Positions 26,051-33,930 of a DNA stretch of 60,235 nucleotides are shown here, in pieces. The DNA lies in NCBI GenBank assembly GCA_902800925.1, contig CADCGD010000010.1, positions 1 to 60,235 of the forward strand, given 5' to 3'. Position 1 is the first letter of the stretch; each line of letters begins with the position of its first letter. Under the pieces are notes generated by a model. It saw nothing but the letters and a program-made list of their open reading frames with translations, searched no databases and was not told the DNA's origin. The position numbers and the translations under genes are program-made. The stretch comes from an uncultured Bacteroidales bacterium (GTDB lineage Bacteria; Bacteroidota; Bacteroidia; Bacteroidales; Bacteroidaceae).

Positions 26051-26926
26051 ATGGAACAAAGACATACCCGTGAAGAGAAGATGGAGGCCTTCGGACGCAT
26101 GCTCGACGTGCTGGATGCACTGCGCGAGAAATGTCCGTGGGACCGTAAGCAGACCAACGAGAGTTTGCGTCCTAATACGATAGAGGAGACTTATGAACTC
26201 TGCGACGCCTTGATGAAGGACGATGTGGAGGATATTTGCAAGGAACTCGGCGACGTGTTGCTACATATTGCATTCTATGCTAGGATAGGTGAAGAGAAAT
26301 CGCAATTCGATGTAGCGGATGTTTGTAACCATTTGGTTGACAAATTAATATTCCGCCATCCTCATGTGTATCACCCTTCTCAGATTGGCGCTCCAAATCC
26401 TCGTCCGTTGCCCTATGGTGAGAACGAGGAGGAACGGGAATTTGCCAAGGTGAAGAATGTAGAGCAGGTGCTCGACAACTGGGAGCAAATCAAACAGAAA
26501 GAGAAGGGTGGCAACAAGACCGTGTTGGCTGGTGTTCCTGCCTCGCTGCCTTCGCTCATCAAAGCCTACCGCATTCAGGACAAGGCGCGTCATGTGGGTT
26601 TTGACTGGGAAGACCGCAAAGATGTCTGGGCAAAGGTCCATGAGGAGTTGCGCGAATTGGAGGAAGAACTGCAGCGTGACGACCGCGAGCGATCCGAAGA
26701 GGAGTTAGGCGATTTCCTGTTCTCTGTGATCAATGCTGCCCGTCTGTATAAACTGAATCCGGATAATGCACTGGAGAAGACTAATCAGAAGTTCATTCGT
26801 CGTTTCAACTATATCGAACAGCACAGCATCAAGGCTGGTCGTCCATTGACGGAGATGACGTTGGAAGAGATGGATGCCCTCTGGAATGAGGCCAAACAAA
26901 TGGAGAAAAATAGTGAAGATTTATAA
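26051..26926 (+). CDS. mazG: Nucleoside triphosphate pyrophosphohydrolase MazG
   Basis: A 291-residue enzyme that hydrolyses NTPs to NMP and pyrophosphate, a housecleaning function. Two MazG domains are present: the first with LREKCPWDRKQTNESL and EETYELCDAL, KELGDVLLH; the second with KAYRIQDKARHVGFDW and ELEEELQRDD, EEELGDFLFSV, carrying the EExxE/ExxD magnesium site. ATG 26051 is chosen because the frame before it lies within the promoter. The lipocalin-like gene starts 11 bases downstream and is probably co-transcribed. Confidence 0.93.
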   Translation: MEQRHTREEKMEAFGRMLDVLDALREKCPWDRKQTNESLRPNTIEETYELCDALMKDDVEDICKELGDVLLHIAFYARIGEEKSQFDVADVCNHLVDKLIFRHPHVYHPSQIGAPNPRPLPYGENEEEREFAKVKNVEQVLDNWEQIKQKEKGGNKTVLAGVPASLPSLIKAYRIQDKARHVGFDWEDRKDVWAKVHEELRELEEELQRDDRERSEEELGDFLFSVINAARLYKLNPDNALEKTNQKFIRRFNYIEQHSIKAGRPLTEMTLEEMDALWNEAKQMEKNSEDL

Positions 26927-26936
26927 GCTTAGAGAT

Positions 26937-27596
26937 ATGAAGAAGATAGGTATTGTTCTATTGGTTGCTGCCGTCGTCTTGATGATGGGCAGTTGTGGTA
27001 ATAAAACACAGAAGGTGCCATTTGATAATGGTGATTCGCTCAACATGGTCGTCGACTCTACCTTGTATGGCATCTGTGGTGAGGGCACATCGATGAACAT
27101 GTTGCAGATGATTACAGATACGGGCGACACGCTGATGCTTGACATTTCCAATGCTAAGGAAAAGGATAAGGTGTTTGGCGGTCTGCAGGTAGGTGATCGC
27201 ATGGCTGTAATGCCTAACGATGCCAAGACAGCGGCAAAGATGGTCATCAACCAGACCACGTTGCTTGGTAACTGGGTCATGCCGAATCCTATTGACGGTA
27301 GCGACGAGGTGGGTATCAGCATCAAGGAAGGTGGTGTGGCCGAAAGCATTGATCAGAGCAGCATTATTTACCGTACCTGGCGCTTGAGCAGTGGACGTCT
27401 GGAGATTGTCCTTGTTCGTGATGGTGCCAGCGACGTGGAGGAAATGAGCGTATATGACATTGTGAAGCTTACCGCCGACTCGTTGGTCTATAAGGACGAG
27501 GAAGAAACCTTTGAATATGGCCGTCAGAAGCCCAAGGAGACTTATGGTGAAGATGTGAAACTGGAAGACTCGTCATACGACGACTTTAAGATGTAA
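26937..27596 (+). CDS. Lipocalin-like lipoprotein
   Basis: A 219-residue lipoprotein: MKKIGIVLLVAAVVLMMGSC is a signal peptide with lipobox, lipidated Cys20. The mature part contains a segment LLGNWVMPNPIDG, then ITWR-like RTWRLSSGRLEIVL and LTADSLVYKDEEE, the layout of the lipocalin-like small lipoproteins common in Prevotella and Bacteroides. Function unknown; members of the broad fold bind small hydrophobic ligands. The frame is open from 26874 inside mazG, but only ATG 26937 gives a usable signal peptide. Confidence 0.65.
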   Translation: MKKIGIVLLVAAVVLMMGSCGNKTQKVPFDNGDSLNMVVDSTLYGICGEGTSMNMLQMITDTGDTLMLDISNAKEKDKVFGGLQVGDRMAVMPNDAKTAAKMVINQTTLLGNWVMPNPIDGSDEVGISIKEGGVAESIDQSSIIYRTWRLSSGRLEIVLVRDGASDVEEMSVYDIVKLTADSLVYKDEEETFEYGRQKPKETYGEDVKLEDSSYDDFKM

Positions 27597-27603
27597 TAAA
27601 CAC

Positions 27604-28518
27604 TTGGAACCATTCAGAGTACATATATTGGGCTGTGGCAGTGCGCTGCCAACGCTAAAACATTTCCCTTCTGCACAGGTGGTGGAAGTGCGTGGCAAAC
27701 TGTTCCTCGTCGACTGTGGCGAGGGAACACAGATACAGCTGCGTCGTTCGCGTCTGCGCTTTACAAAGATCAGTGCCGTTTTCATTACCCATCTGCATGG
27801 CGACCATTGTTTTGGGCTTATCGGCTTGCTGAGCACCTTTGGCCTGTTGGGACGTACCGCCAAGTTGACGGTCTATGCTCCCGCAGAGCTTGCTGACATC
27901 CTACAGCGACAGATAGACTTCTTCTGTCGTGACCTGGACTACGAGGTGGCGTTTGTCCCTGTGGATACCACGAAACAGCAAATCATCTATGATGACCGTT
28001 CGCTGACTGTCGAGACACTTCCCTTGGAACATCGTGTACACTGTTGTGGTTATCTGTTCCGCGAGAAACCCTCGTTGCCCCATATCCGTCGTGATGTGGC
28101 AGATTTCTATGGCATTCCCGTCAGTCAGTTCAATAACATCAAGGCAGGAGCAGGATGGACGACAGAGGAAGGGGAGGAGATTGCCCACGAACGACTCGTG
28201 GAACCTGCCGATGCTCCCCGTAGCTATGCCTATGTCAGCGATACCCGTTATATGCTAGCGCTGGCTGAACGTCTCCAAGGAGTGAACACCCTCTACCATG
28301 AGAGTACCTATGGCGAAGACAACCTGCAGATGGCTCAGAAATACAACCACTCAACAGCCCGACAAGCTGCTTTGGTGGCTCGTGAGGCTGGGGTGGAACA
28401 GCTGTTGCTGGGCCACTATTCGTCGCGCTATGAGCGAGAGGAAGTGTTGCTTGACGAAGCCCGTGAAGTCTTCGAAAATAGCCGTCTGACCAACGAAATG
28501 GATGTTTTTGATGTCTAA
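27604..28518 (+). CDS. rnz: Ribonuclease Z
   Basis: A 304-residue metallo-beta-lactamase-fold endonuclease that trims the 3' end of tRNA precursors. The zinc motif HLHGDH is at 63-68, preceded by DCGEGTQIQL; further ligands lie in EHRVHCCGY, YVSDTRY and LLGHYSSRY. The start is TTG 27604, chosen because the family N-terminus (FRVHILGCGSALPT) begins here and no ATG is available in frame. It fits a genome whose tRNA-Ser lacks an encoded CCA end, since RNase Z matures such tRNAs. Confidence 0.93.
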   Translation: MEPFRVHILGCGSALPTLKHFPSAQVVEVRGKLFLVDCGEGTQIQLRRSRLRFTKISAVFITHLHGDHCFGLIGLLSTFGLLGRTAKLTVYAPAELADILQRQIDFFCRDLDYEVAFVPVDTTKQQIIYDDRSLTVETLPLEHRVHCCGYLFREKPSLPHIRRDVADFYGIPVSQFNNIKAGAGWTTEEGEEIAHERLVEPADAPRSYAYVSDTRYMLALAERLQGVNTLYHESTYGEDNLQMAQKYNHSTARQAALVAREAGVEQLLLGHYSSRYEREEVLLDEAREVFENSRLTNEMDVFDV

Positions 28519-28564
28519 CAATGATTTTTTTGCCTAAAAATTTGGAATCTACGGAGTTTTTTTC

Positions 28565-28572
28565 TATCTTTG
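28565..28572 (+). promoter_or_regulatory. Promoter TTTG-N20-TATCTTTG for the small secreted protein
   Basis: TATCTTTG with TTTG at 28541-28544, 20 bases upstream; ATG 28596 follows 23 bases later. Confidence 0.75.
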
Positions 28573-28595
28573 CACCAAATAATCGATTGTTGCTT

Positions 28596-28907
28596 ATGAA
28601 GAAAACATTACTCATATTATCTATGTCTCTCGCCATGCTGCTTGCTGTGCCTTCTTTGGTAGCAGCAATTCCTGTGGCTCCAGGCATAGAGGAATTTGTT
28701 GAGGAGGATATCACTATTACCGTCAGTGGACAGACCGTCACCGTAACAGGTGGACAGGGCCAGACGTTGGAAGTCGTGTCGTTGACAGGTCGCTGCATCA
28801 TGTCGGTAAAGGTTGAGAGCCCCGCTCAGAAGATTGAACTAAATGTACCAAAAGGTTGCTATATCTTAAAAATCGGAAAGGTAGTCAGAAAGGTTTCTGT
28901 TCGCTAA
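28596..28907 (+). CDS. Small exported protein made of a T9SS type A-like sorting domain
   Basis: A 103-residue protein: signal peptide MKKTLLILSMSLAMLLAVPSLVAA, a short acidic spacer (EEFVEEDITI), then a single beta-rich domain TVSGQTVTVTGG, LEVVSLTGR, GCYILKIGKVVRKVSVR. The end matches the pattern of Bacteroidota C-terminal sorting/'LTGR...G.Y.....' domains normally carried by much larger secreted proteins, here almost the whole mature protein. Its 3' end overlaps the L,D-transpeptidase start by 52 bases. Function unknown. Confidence 0.65.
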   Translation: MKKTLLILSMSLAMLLAVPSLVAAIPVAPGIEEFVEEDITITVSGQTVTVTGGQGQTLEVVSLTGRCIMSVKVESPAQKIELNVPKGCYILKIGKVVRKVSVR

Positions 28908-30454
28908 TCGGACTACTCGCCTTGGCAGTACTGCTCCTGACAGGCTGTGGCAAGGATAACACTTTTAAGAACAAGGAGATAACAATGGAGGCGTTTTCTG
29001 ATATGAAGGCGCCTGCGTTTGTTTTTGACTTCGAGCAAATAGCCCAATTGGTTCGCACAACAGCCCAGAAAGAAGGCGCTGTTACTGAGGCAGACCGTCG
29101 CGTGCGCGACTATTACGAACAGCCTAATGCCCCATTGTTGTGGATTGACAGGGCTGGTGTAGACTGTCGTGCCGACTCGCTGCTGGTCTACCTGCATCGA
29201 GTAGGGGATGTTGGTTTCTCTGAGCAGGCATTCTATGTCGACGCCATTGAGCGCGACCTGCAGCAGCTGCGCCAGTTGCAGTTTTCGGAAGGCGATGGTG
29301 ACATCAACCATGTGGCAGCCCGACTGGACTATCACCTCACGAAAGCCTGTCTGCGCTATGCCTATGGCTACCGCTATGGCTTCATCAATCCCTCGCGCAT
29401 CTTCAATCACCTCGACATTGATGACGACAAGAAGGGTTCGCCCAACATCGTTCGCTATCGTGGACTCTTCGATGTGGATATGGAGAAGGCTCCTGCCGAC
29501 TACCATCTCTTGATCATCAACAAAATCAAACACGACAGCATCGCTCACTACTTGACAACCATCGAGTCGCAGGACAAGTTCTATCGCCAGTTGAAAGAAA
29601 TGTTGAAGGATGCTACTACCGACGAACAGCGACAGCGCATCCTCTGTAATATGGAGCGCACCCGCTGGCGCCTGCACCATCCCATACCCGAGACGGGCAA
29701 GCGCATCATCGTCAATCTTCCTGCCTACCACCTCTATGCCTATGGCAGTGACAGCGTGCTGGATATGCGCATCGTCTGTGGCGCCTGGAAGACGAAGACC
29801 CCTCTGCTGACTAGTGAAGTGGAATGGATGGAGGTGAACCCGCAATGGATTATCCCACAGAGCATCCTGGAGAAGGATGTTGTCCGTCATGCTGGAGACA
29901 GTGCCTATTTCGCCCGCAACAGATACAACATCTTTGAGCGCGCCACCAACAAGCAGATGGAGATTGGCGAAGTGACAGCCAGCATGCTGCTCAGTGGCAA
30001 ATACCGTGTGGCTCAGGAGAGTGGCGACGACAACTCCTTGGGGCGCATCGTGTTCCGCTTCAAGAACCAGTTCTCTGTCTTCCTGCACTACACGTCGACA
30101 CCCTGGGTCTTCAAGCGTGACTCACGCTCTGTCTCCCACGGCTGTGTGCGTGTGGAACGGCCCTTTGAGTTAGCACACTATGTGCTCGACCAGCCCGACG
30201 AATGGCTCCTTGACCGCATCCGTATCTCGATGGGACTGAAAGCAGAGACCGATCGCGGACGCCAGTATCTGCGCACTCATCAGGACGAGGAAGACCACAA
30301 GCTCATAGGCTATGTGCCCGTCAAGCCTCATGTACCTCTTTATATAATATACTTCACGCTGTGGCCCGACGAGAACGGTGCCTTGCAGACGTGGCCCGAC
30401 ATCTACGGCTACGACAAAGTAGTGTTGGAACATCTGAAACCATACCTCCCATGA
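28856..30454 (+). CDS. L,D-transpeptidase (YkuD domain) lipoprotein
   Basis: A 532-residue YcbB-like enzyme. The catalytic motif SHGCVRVERP is near residues 427-436, with His428 and the nucleophile Cys430; upstream are YHLYAYGSDSVLDMRIVCG and NPQWIIPQSI. Such enzymes make 3-3 peptidoglycan crosslinks or attach proteins to the wall. A lipoprotein signal LIGLLALAVLLLTGC requires a start before it; the only candidate is TTG 28856, which lies inside the preceding small gene (52-base overlap), suggesting translational coupling. No in-frame ATG occurs until after the lipobox. It overlaps the sigma-factor gene by ATGA. Confidence 0.88.
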   Translation: MLYLKNRKGSQKGFCSLIGLLALAVLLLTGCGKDNTFKNKEITMEAFSDMKAPAFVFDFEQIAQLVRTTAQKEGAVTEADRRVRDYYEQPNAPLLWIDRAGVDCRADSLLVYLHRVGDVGFSEQAFYVDAIERDLQQLRQLQFSEGDGDINHVAARLDYHLTKACLRYAYGYRYGFINPSRIFNHLDIDDDKKGSPNIVRYRGLFDVDMEKAPADYHLLIINKIKHDSIAHYLTTIESQDKFYRQLKEMLKDATTDEQRQRILCNMERTRWRLHHPIPETGKRIIVNLPAYHLYAYGSDSVLDMRIVCGAWKTKTPLLTSEVEWMEVNPQWIIPQSILEKDVVRHAGDSAYFARNRYNIFERATNKQMEIGEVTASMLLSGKYRVAQESGDDNSLGRIVFRFKNQFSVFLHYTSTPWVFKRDSRSVSHGCVRVERPFELAHYVLDQPDEWLLDRIRISMGLKAETDRGRQYLRTHQDEEDHKLIGYVPVKPHVPLYIIYFTLWPDENGALQTWPDIYGYDKVVLEHLKPYLP

Positions 30455-31002
30455 CGAAAGAAGACGAACAGTTGCTGATGCAACAACTAACTGATCCCAA
30501 GACGCAACGGACGGCCTTTGAGCGGTTGGTGCGCGAGTATAGCGAACAGCTCTACTGGCAGGTACGCCGTATGGTGCTCAGTCATGAGGATGCCAACGAC
30601 GTCATGCAGAACGTATTCCTGAAAGCCTGGTCGCATCTGGACGATTTCCATCACGATGCCAAGATCTCTACCTGGCTCTATCGCATCGCCGTCAATGAGA
30701 GTCTCGACTTCCTGCGCCGTCAGAAAAACCAGCTAGTAGTGAGCGCAGGTGATACGGCACAGGGCATCTCGCAGACGCTGATGGCCGACCGCTACTTTGA
30801 TGGCGACGAGACGCAGGCACTCCTACAGGAGGCTATCGCACAGTTGCCCGATGTACAGCGCACCGTGTTCAATCTGCACTACTTCGACGATATGAAGTAC
30901 AGCGACATCAGCAAGCTCCTCAATACCTCTGAAGGAGCACTGAAAGCATCGTATCATATTGCCGTTAAGAAGATTTCAGAATTTTTTAAGCTACGTGATT
31001 AA
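30451..31002 (+). CDS. ECF-type RNA polymerase sigma factor
   Basis: A 183-residue sigma-70 family protein of the extracytoplasmic-function type. Region 2 is clear (FERLVREYSEQLYWQVRRMV, HEDANDVMQNVFLKAW, STWLYRIAVNESLDFLRR) and region 4 follows (AIAQLPDVQRTVFNLHYFD, YSDISKLLNTSEGALKASYH). Its ATG overlaps the stop of the L,D-transpeptidase. The next two genes look like its membrane anti-sigma partner and a periplasmic Spy-like protein, so this is a likely envelope-stress module together with the upstream cell-wall enzyme. Confidence 0.93.
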   Translation: MTKEDEQLLMQQLTDPKTQRTAFERLVREYSEQLYWQVRRMVLSHEDANDVMQNVFLKAWSHLDDFHHDAKISTWLYRIAVNESLDFLRRQKNQLVVSAGDTAQGISQTLMADRYFDGDETQALLQEAIAQLPDVQRTVFNLHYFDDMKYSDISKLLNTSEGALKASYHIAVKKISEFFKLRD

Positions 31003-31047
31003 ACTTTCAACATTTAGAAACGTCATAACAATAAATAAAAAAGGATT

Positions 31048-31401
31048 ATGTCAATGACTAACGAAGAAAAGTACCTCAAGGAAAGAGTAGGGCAGGAGAA
31101 TCCCTTCCGTACACCAGAAGGGTATTTCGACCAGTTTACGGCAAATATCATGGCGCAGTTGCCCGAGCGTCAACCTATGGAGAGCAAGCCTGTGGCTAAG
31201 AAGGTGGCTATGCCCCTCCGTCACTGGTTCTATGCTGCAGCCTGTGTGGCTGCTTTGGTGGTCACGGCCGTCACCTTCCATTTCCACGAAGTTGACGCCC
31301 CCCAGCAGCAGATGGCCGTCTCGGAGTCGTATATCGACGAAGCTGCCGACTATGCTATGCTGGATAATATGGATATCTACCAGTTGCTGGCAGAGGAGTA
31401 A
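31048..31401 (+). CDS. Putative membrane anti-sigma factor
   Basis: A 117-residue protein with one membrane helix (about 53-72, WFYAAACVAALVVTAVTFHF), a cytoplasmic N-terminus that includes NPFRTPEGYFDQFTANIMAQLPERQ, and a short acidic exterior tail. The PFxxPxGYFxxF motif recurs in small membrane proteins encoded next to ECF sigma factors in Bacteroidales. No zinc-binding anti-sigma motif is present. The anti-sigma role is inferred from position and topology. Start could be the second Met (31054). Confidence 0.6.
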   Translation: MSMTNEEKYLKERVGQENPFRTPEGYFDQFTANIMAQLPERQPMESKPVAKKVAMPLRHWFYAAACVAALVVTAVTFHFHEVDAPQQQMAVSESYIDEAADYAMLDNMDIYQLLAEE

Positions 31402-31428
31402 GTGAACGAAAAATATAAACTAAACAAG

Positions 31429-31878
31429 ATGAAGAAGGTTATTGCAATCAGCTTGTTGCTGATCATGACGATGATGGTGAACGCCCAGGATAAGCGCTTC
31501 TCGCCAGAGAAGTTCGAGGCCGACCTGAAAGCGTATATCACCAAGGAGGCTTCGCTCACGTCCCAGGAGGCCGACAAGGTTTATCCTGTGTTCCGCGAGT
31601 TGCGTGAGAAGCAGCGCGTCATCTACGACAAGATGCGTAAGCTGGGCATGAACAAGCCCGTAGGCGATGAAGCCTGCAAGCAGGCCATTGTCGAGTATGA
31701 CAAGCTGAATCTGGAACTGCGCCAGCTGGATGTTGACTACCACAAGAAGATGATCAAGATGGTGTCAGCCTCGAAGGTCTATGAGATCATGCAGGCTGAG
31801 AACCGCTTCCATCGCCAGATGATGAAAGGGTGGCAGAAGGGCTGGCAGAAGGGTTGGCAGAAGGGCAAACACCGTTAA
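31429..31878 (+). CDS. Exported Spy/CpxP-like protein with KGWQ repeats
   Basis: A 149-residue exported helical protein: signal peptide MKKVIAISLLLIMTMMVNAQ, then a charged helical body (RFSPEKFEADLKAYITKEASLT, VYPVFRELREKQRVIYDKMRK, FHRQMMKGW) like the periplasmic heavy-metal-sensor/Spy family that follows ECF sigma genes in this phylum. The C-terminus is three copies of a 12-bp repeat giving KGWQKGWQKGWQKGKHR. A GTG at 31402 extends the frame, but ATG 31429 gives the signal peptide. The last 92 bases overlap nth on the other strand. Confidence 0.7.
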   Translation: MKKVIAISLLLIMTMMVNAQDKRFSPEKFEADLKAYITKEASLTSQEADKVYPVFRELREKQRVIYDKMRKLGMNKPVGDEACKQAIVEYDKLNLELRQLDVDYHKKMIKMVSASKVYEIMQAENRFHRQMMKGWQKGWQKGWQKGKHR

Positions 31879-32482
31879 GCCCGCAACGCTCGCAATGAGG
31901 ACGGCGCGATGTGCAGACATAGCGACCGTGCAATAATAACCAATGATGTGCCCGTGGAATATCCTCCACGGGTATATTTTTTACCAGTTCCCGTTCCACC
32001 TTCAAGGGGTTGTCGGCCTTTGCAGAGACCAGTCCCAGGCGATGACTCACGCGGAAGACGTGAGTGTCGACAGCCATTGTCGACTTGCCGAAGGCTACCG
32101 ACTGGATGACGTTCGCTGTCTTGCGCCCTACGCCTGGCAGGTCCAGCAGCTGGTTCATGTCTTCAGGCACCTCACCGTTGTGGCGCTCTACGAGCATGCG
32201 CGCCAGCTTCACCAGGTGTTCTGCCTTGGAGTTAGGGTAGGAGACACTCTTGATATATTCCAGCACCTCGTCAACCTCTGCTTGGGCCATCGCTTTGGCG
32301 TCAGGATATTGGCGGAACAGTTCCGGTGTCACCTGATTGATGCGCTTGTCCGTACACTGTGCGCTGAGCACCACAGCCACCAGCAGTTGGAAGATGCTGC
32401 CAAACTCCAGTTCTGTATCGGCCTCAGGCATCTCTTGGCGGAAGTAGCTGAGAATAGCTTCGTAGCGTTGTTTCTTCGTCAT
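31787..32482 (-). CDS. nth: Endonuclease III
   Basis: A 231-residue DNA glycosylase/AP-lyase for oxidised pyrimidines. The helix-hairpin-helix LPGVGRKTAN holds catalytic Lys121; Asp139 is in VDTHVFRVSHRLG. The [4Fe-4S] cluster cysteines are Cys190, 197, 200 and 206 (C-x6-C-x2-C-x5-C). The C-terminus continues 25 residues (ANPSASPSATLSSS...) that are only the antisense of the KGWQ repeats of the Spy-like gene, and the fourth cluster cysteine is itself encoded within the overlap. ATG 32482 is chosen over an upstream in-frame codon because the conserved sequence starts there. Confidence 0.93.
   Translation of the reverse strand: MTKKQRYEAILSYFRQEMPEADTELEFGSIFQLLVAVVLSAQCTDKRINQVTPELFRQYPDAKAMAQAEVDEVLEYIKSVSYPNSKAEHLVKLARMLVERHNGEVPEDMNQLLDLPGVGRKTANVIQSVAFGKSTMAVDTHVFRVSHRLGLVSAKADNPLKVERELVKNIPVEDIPRAHHWLLLHGRYVCTSRRPHCERCGLNGVCPSANPSASPSATLSSSGDGSGSQPA
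31828..31863 (+). repeat. Three tandem 12-bp repeats in coding sequence
   Basis: Units GGGTGGCAGAAG, GGCTGGCAGAAG, GGTTGGCAGAAG differ only at the third base. They encode GWQK three times on the plus strand and the end of nth on the minus strand. Confidence 0.85.
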
Positions 32483-32528
32483 CGTAATATTTTTTCTGTT
32501 TTTTGTTTCTACTTTCAAAAGAATTTGC

Positions 32529-32536
32529 TATCTTTG
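32529..32536 (+). promoter_or_regulatory. -7 promoter box TATCTTTG for deoD
   Basis: Perfect TAnnTTTG, 35 bases before ATG 32572. Confidence 0.7.
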
Positions 32537-32571
32537 CAACATCAGTTGTTAACTCATTCATTATAAAGCTT

Positions 32572-33279
32572 ATGAAAAATACTCCCACTCCCCACATTGG
32601 GGCTCAGTACGGCGACATTGCCGAGACTGTTATCATGGCGGGCGACCCGCTGCGTGTGAAACTCATGGCCGAGAAGTTCCTCGACAATCCCATTTGCTTC
32701 AACCAGGTGCGCGGCATGCTGGGCTATACGGGTACCTATAAGGGCAAGCGCGTCAGCGTGATGGGACACGGCATGGGCATGGCCTCTATCGGCATCTATA
32801 CCTACGAGCTCTACAACTTCTACGACGTGAAGACCATTATCCGTGTGGGCTCTGCAGGCTCTATCAACAACGACCTGCACATTGGCGACCTCGCCATCGC
32901 TATGGGTGCCTGCACCAACAGCAACTATGCTGCTCAGTATGAGTTGCCTGGTCAGTTTGCGCCAATCGCCAGCTTCGACCTGGTGCGTGCTGCCGCTGAG
33001 TCGTGCGAGAAGTTCGGCTACCACTACAAGGTGGGCAATGTCCTGTCGTCGTCGATGTTCTATCACGAGAACCCGCATACTGACAAGTGGATCAACATGG
33101 GTGTGCTGGCTGTCGAGATGGAGATTGCCGCGCTCTATATGAATGCTGCCCGCTCAGGCAATCGTGCCCTGGGCATCTGCACCATCTCTGACCACATCCT
33201 CACAGGTGAGGAGACGACCGCAGAGGAGCGTCAGAACAACTTCACCCACATGATGGATGTTGCCTTCTCACTGATTTAA
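32572..33279 (+). CDS. deoD: Purine nucleoside phosphorylase, DeoD type
   Basis: A 235-residue hexameric-type phosphorylase that splits purine (deoxy)nucleosides to base and ribose 1-phosphate. Signatures: TPHIGAQYGDIAETVIMAGDPLR, GMLGYTGTYKGKRVSVMGHGMG, IIRVGSAGSI, the GVLAVEMEIAALY substrate loop and TISDHILTGEETTAEER. Full length. The frame is open upstream to 32503, but ATG 32572 begins the family sequence after the promoter. It ends facing rsmG. Confidence 0.95.
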   Translation: MKNTPTPHIGAQYGDIAETVIMAGDPLRVKLMAEKFLDNPICFNQVRGMLGYTGTYKGKRVSVMGHGMGMASIGIYTYELYNFYDVKTIIRVGSAGSINNDLHIGDLAIAMGACTNSNYAAQYELPGQFAPIASFDLVRAAAESCEKFGYHYKVGNVLSSSMFYHENPHTDKWINMGVLAVEMEIAALYMNAARSGNRALGICTISDHILTGEETTAEERQNNFTHMMDVAFSLI

Positions 33280-33288
33280 ATAAGAAAG

Positions 33289-33325
33289 GTGGTCTGTCGG
33301 CCCTTTATAGGGGCAGATAGACCAC
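33289..33325. terminator. Hairpin between deoD and rsmG
   Basis: GTGGTCT (33289-33295) pairs with AGACCAC (33319-33325) and inner GGCCC with GGGGC around TTTATA. The stem includes the last codons and the stop of rsmG. Probably the deoD terminator, perhaps acting in both directions. Confidence 0.6.
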
Positions 33326-33925
33326 ATATTTCTCTTTGAACCACTCTTCCTTGAACCACTGTGTCAGCTCCATGGAGTCTGTGATGTGGCGGAAGGGTTG
33401 CAGTTCAGCCTGAAGGTCGCCACCTTTCAGACAGAGTATGCCATTGGGCAGTGCGTTGTGCTGCTCTTTGGCTATATTTTTGCGTACAATCTTCGCCAGG
33501 TCGGGTAGGGGCATCACCGCACGGCTGACGACGAAGTCGTACTTGCCCTTCTCGTCCTCGCCACGCAAGTGCTCTGGGTGACAGTTCTTCAGACCGATGG
33601 CGTTGCACACCTCCTGTGCCACGCGAATCTTCTTGCCCGTGCCGTCGATGAGCTTGAAGTCACACTCAGGGAACAGGATGGCCAGGGGAACGCCAGGGAA
33701 ACCGCCTCCCGTACCGAAGTCCAGAATCTTGGTGCCCGCCTTGAACGGCAGCATTTTGGCGATGGCCAGCGAGTGCAGCACGTGGTGCTCGTAGAGGTTG
33801 TCAATGTCCTTGCGCGAGATGACGTTGATCTTTGCGTTCCAGTCACGATACAAAGCGTCGAGCGCAGCAAATTGTTGCTGTTGCTCGACGCTGAGGTTGG
33901 GGAAATATTTCAGGATTTGTTCCAT
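33305..33925 (-). CDS. rsmG: 16S rRNA (guanine-527-N7)-methyltransferase RsmG
   Basis: A 206-residue SAM-dependent methyltransferase modifying G527 of 16S rRNA. Signatures: YRDWNAKINVISRKDIDNLYEHHVLHSLAIA, ILDFGTGGGFPGVPLAILFPE (SAM-binding glycine loop), LIDGTGKKI and FVVSRAV. It is separated from rho by a 105-base gap filled by a 12-unit 8-bp tandem array and has no promoter of its own there, so it probably depends on read-through from rho. Confidence 0.93.
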   Translation of the reverse strand: MEQILKYFPNLSVEQQQQFAALDALYRDWNAKINVISRKDIDNLYEHHVLHSLAIAKMLPFKAGTKILDFGTGGGFPGVPLAILFPECDFKLIDGTGKKIRVAQEVCNAIGLKNCHPEHLRGEDEKGKYDFVVSRAVMPLPDLAKIVRKNIAKEQHNALPNGILCLKGGDLQAELQPFRHITDSMELTQWFKEEWFKEKYVVYLPL

Positions 33926-33930
33926 TGTCG

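Noticed and set aside
28913-30088. 391-codon minus-strand frame opposite the L,D-transpeptidase
   Set aside because: Antisense shadow; the plus strand encodes the SHGC motif enzyme with overlap coupling to its neighbours.
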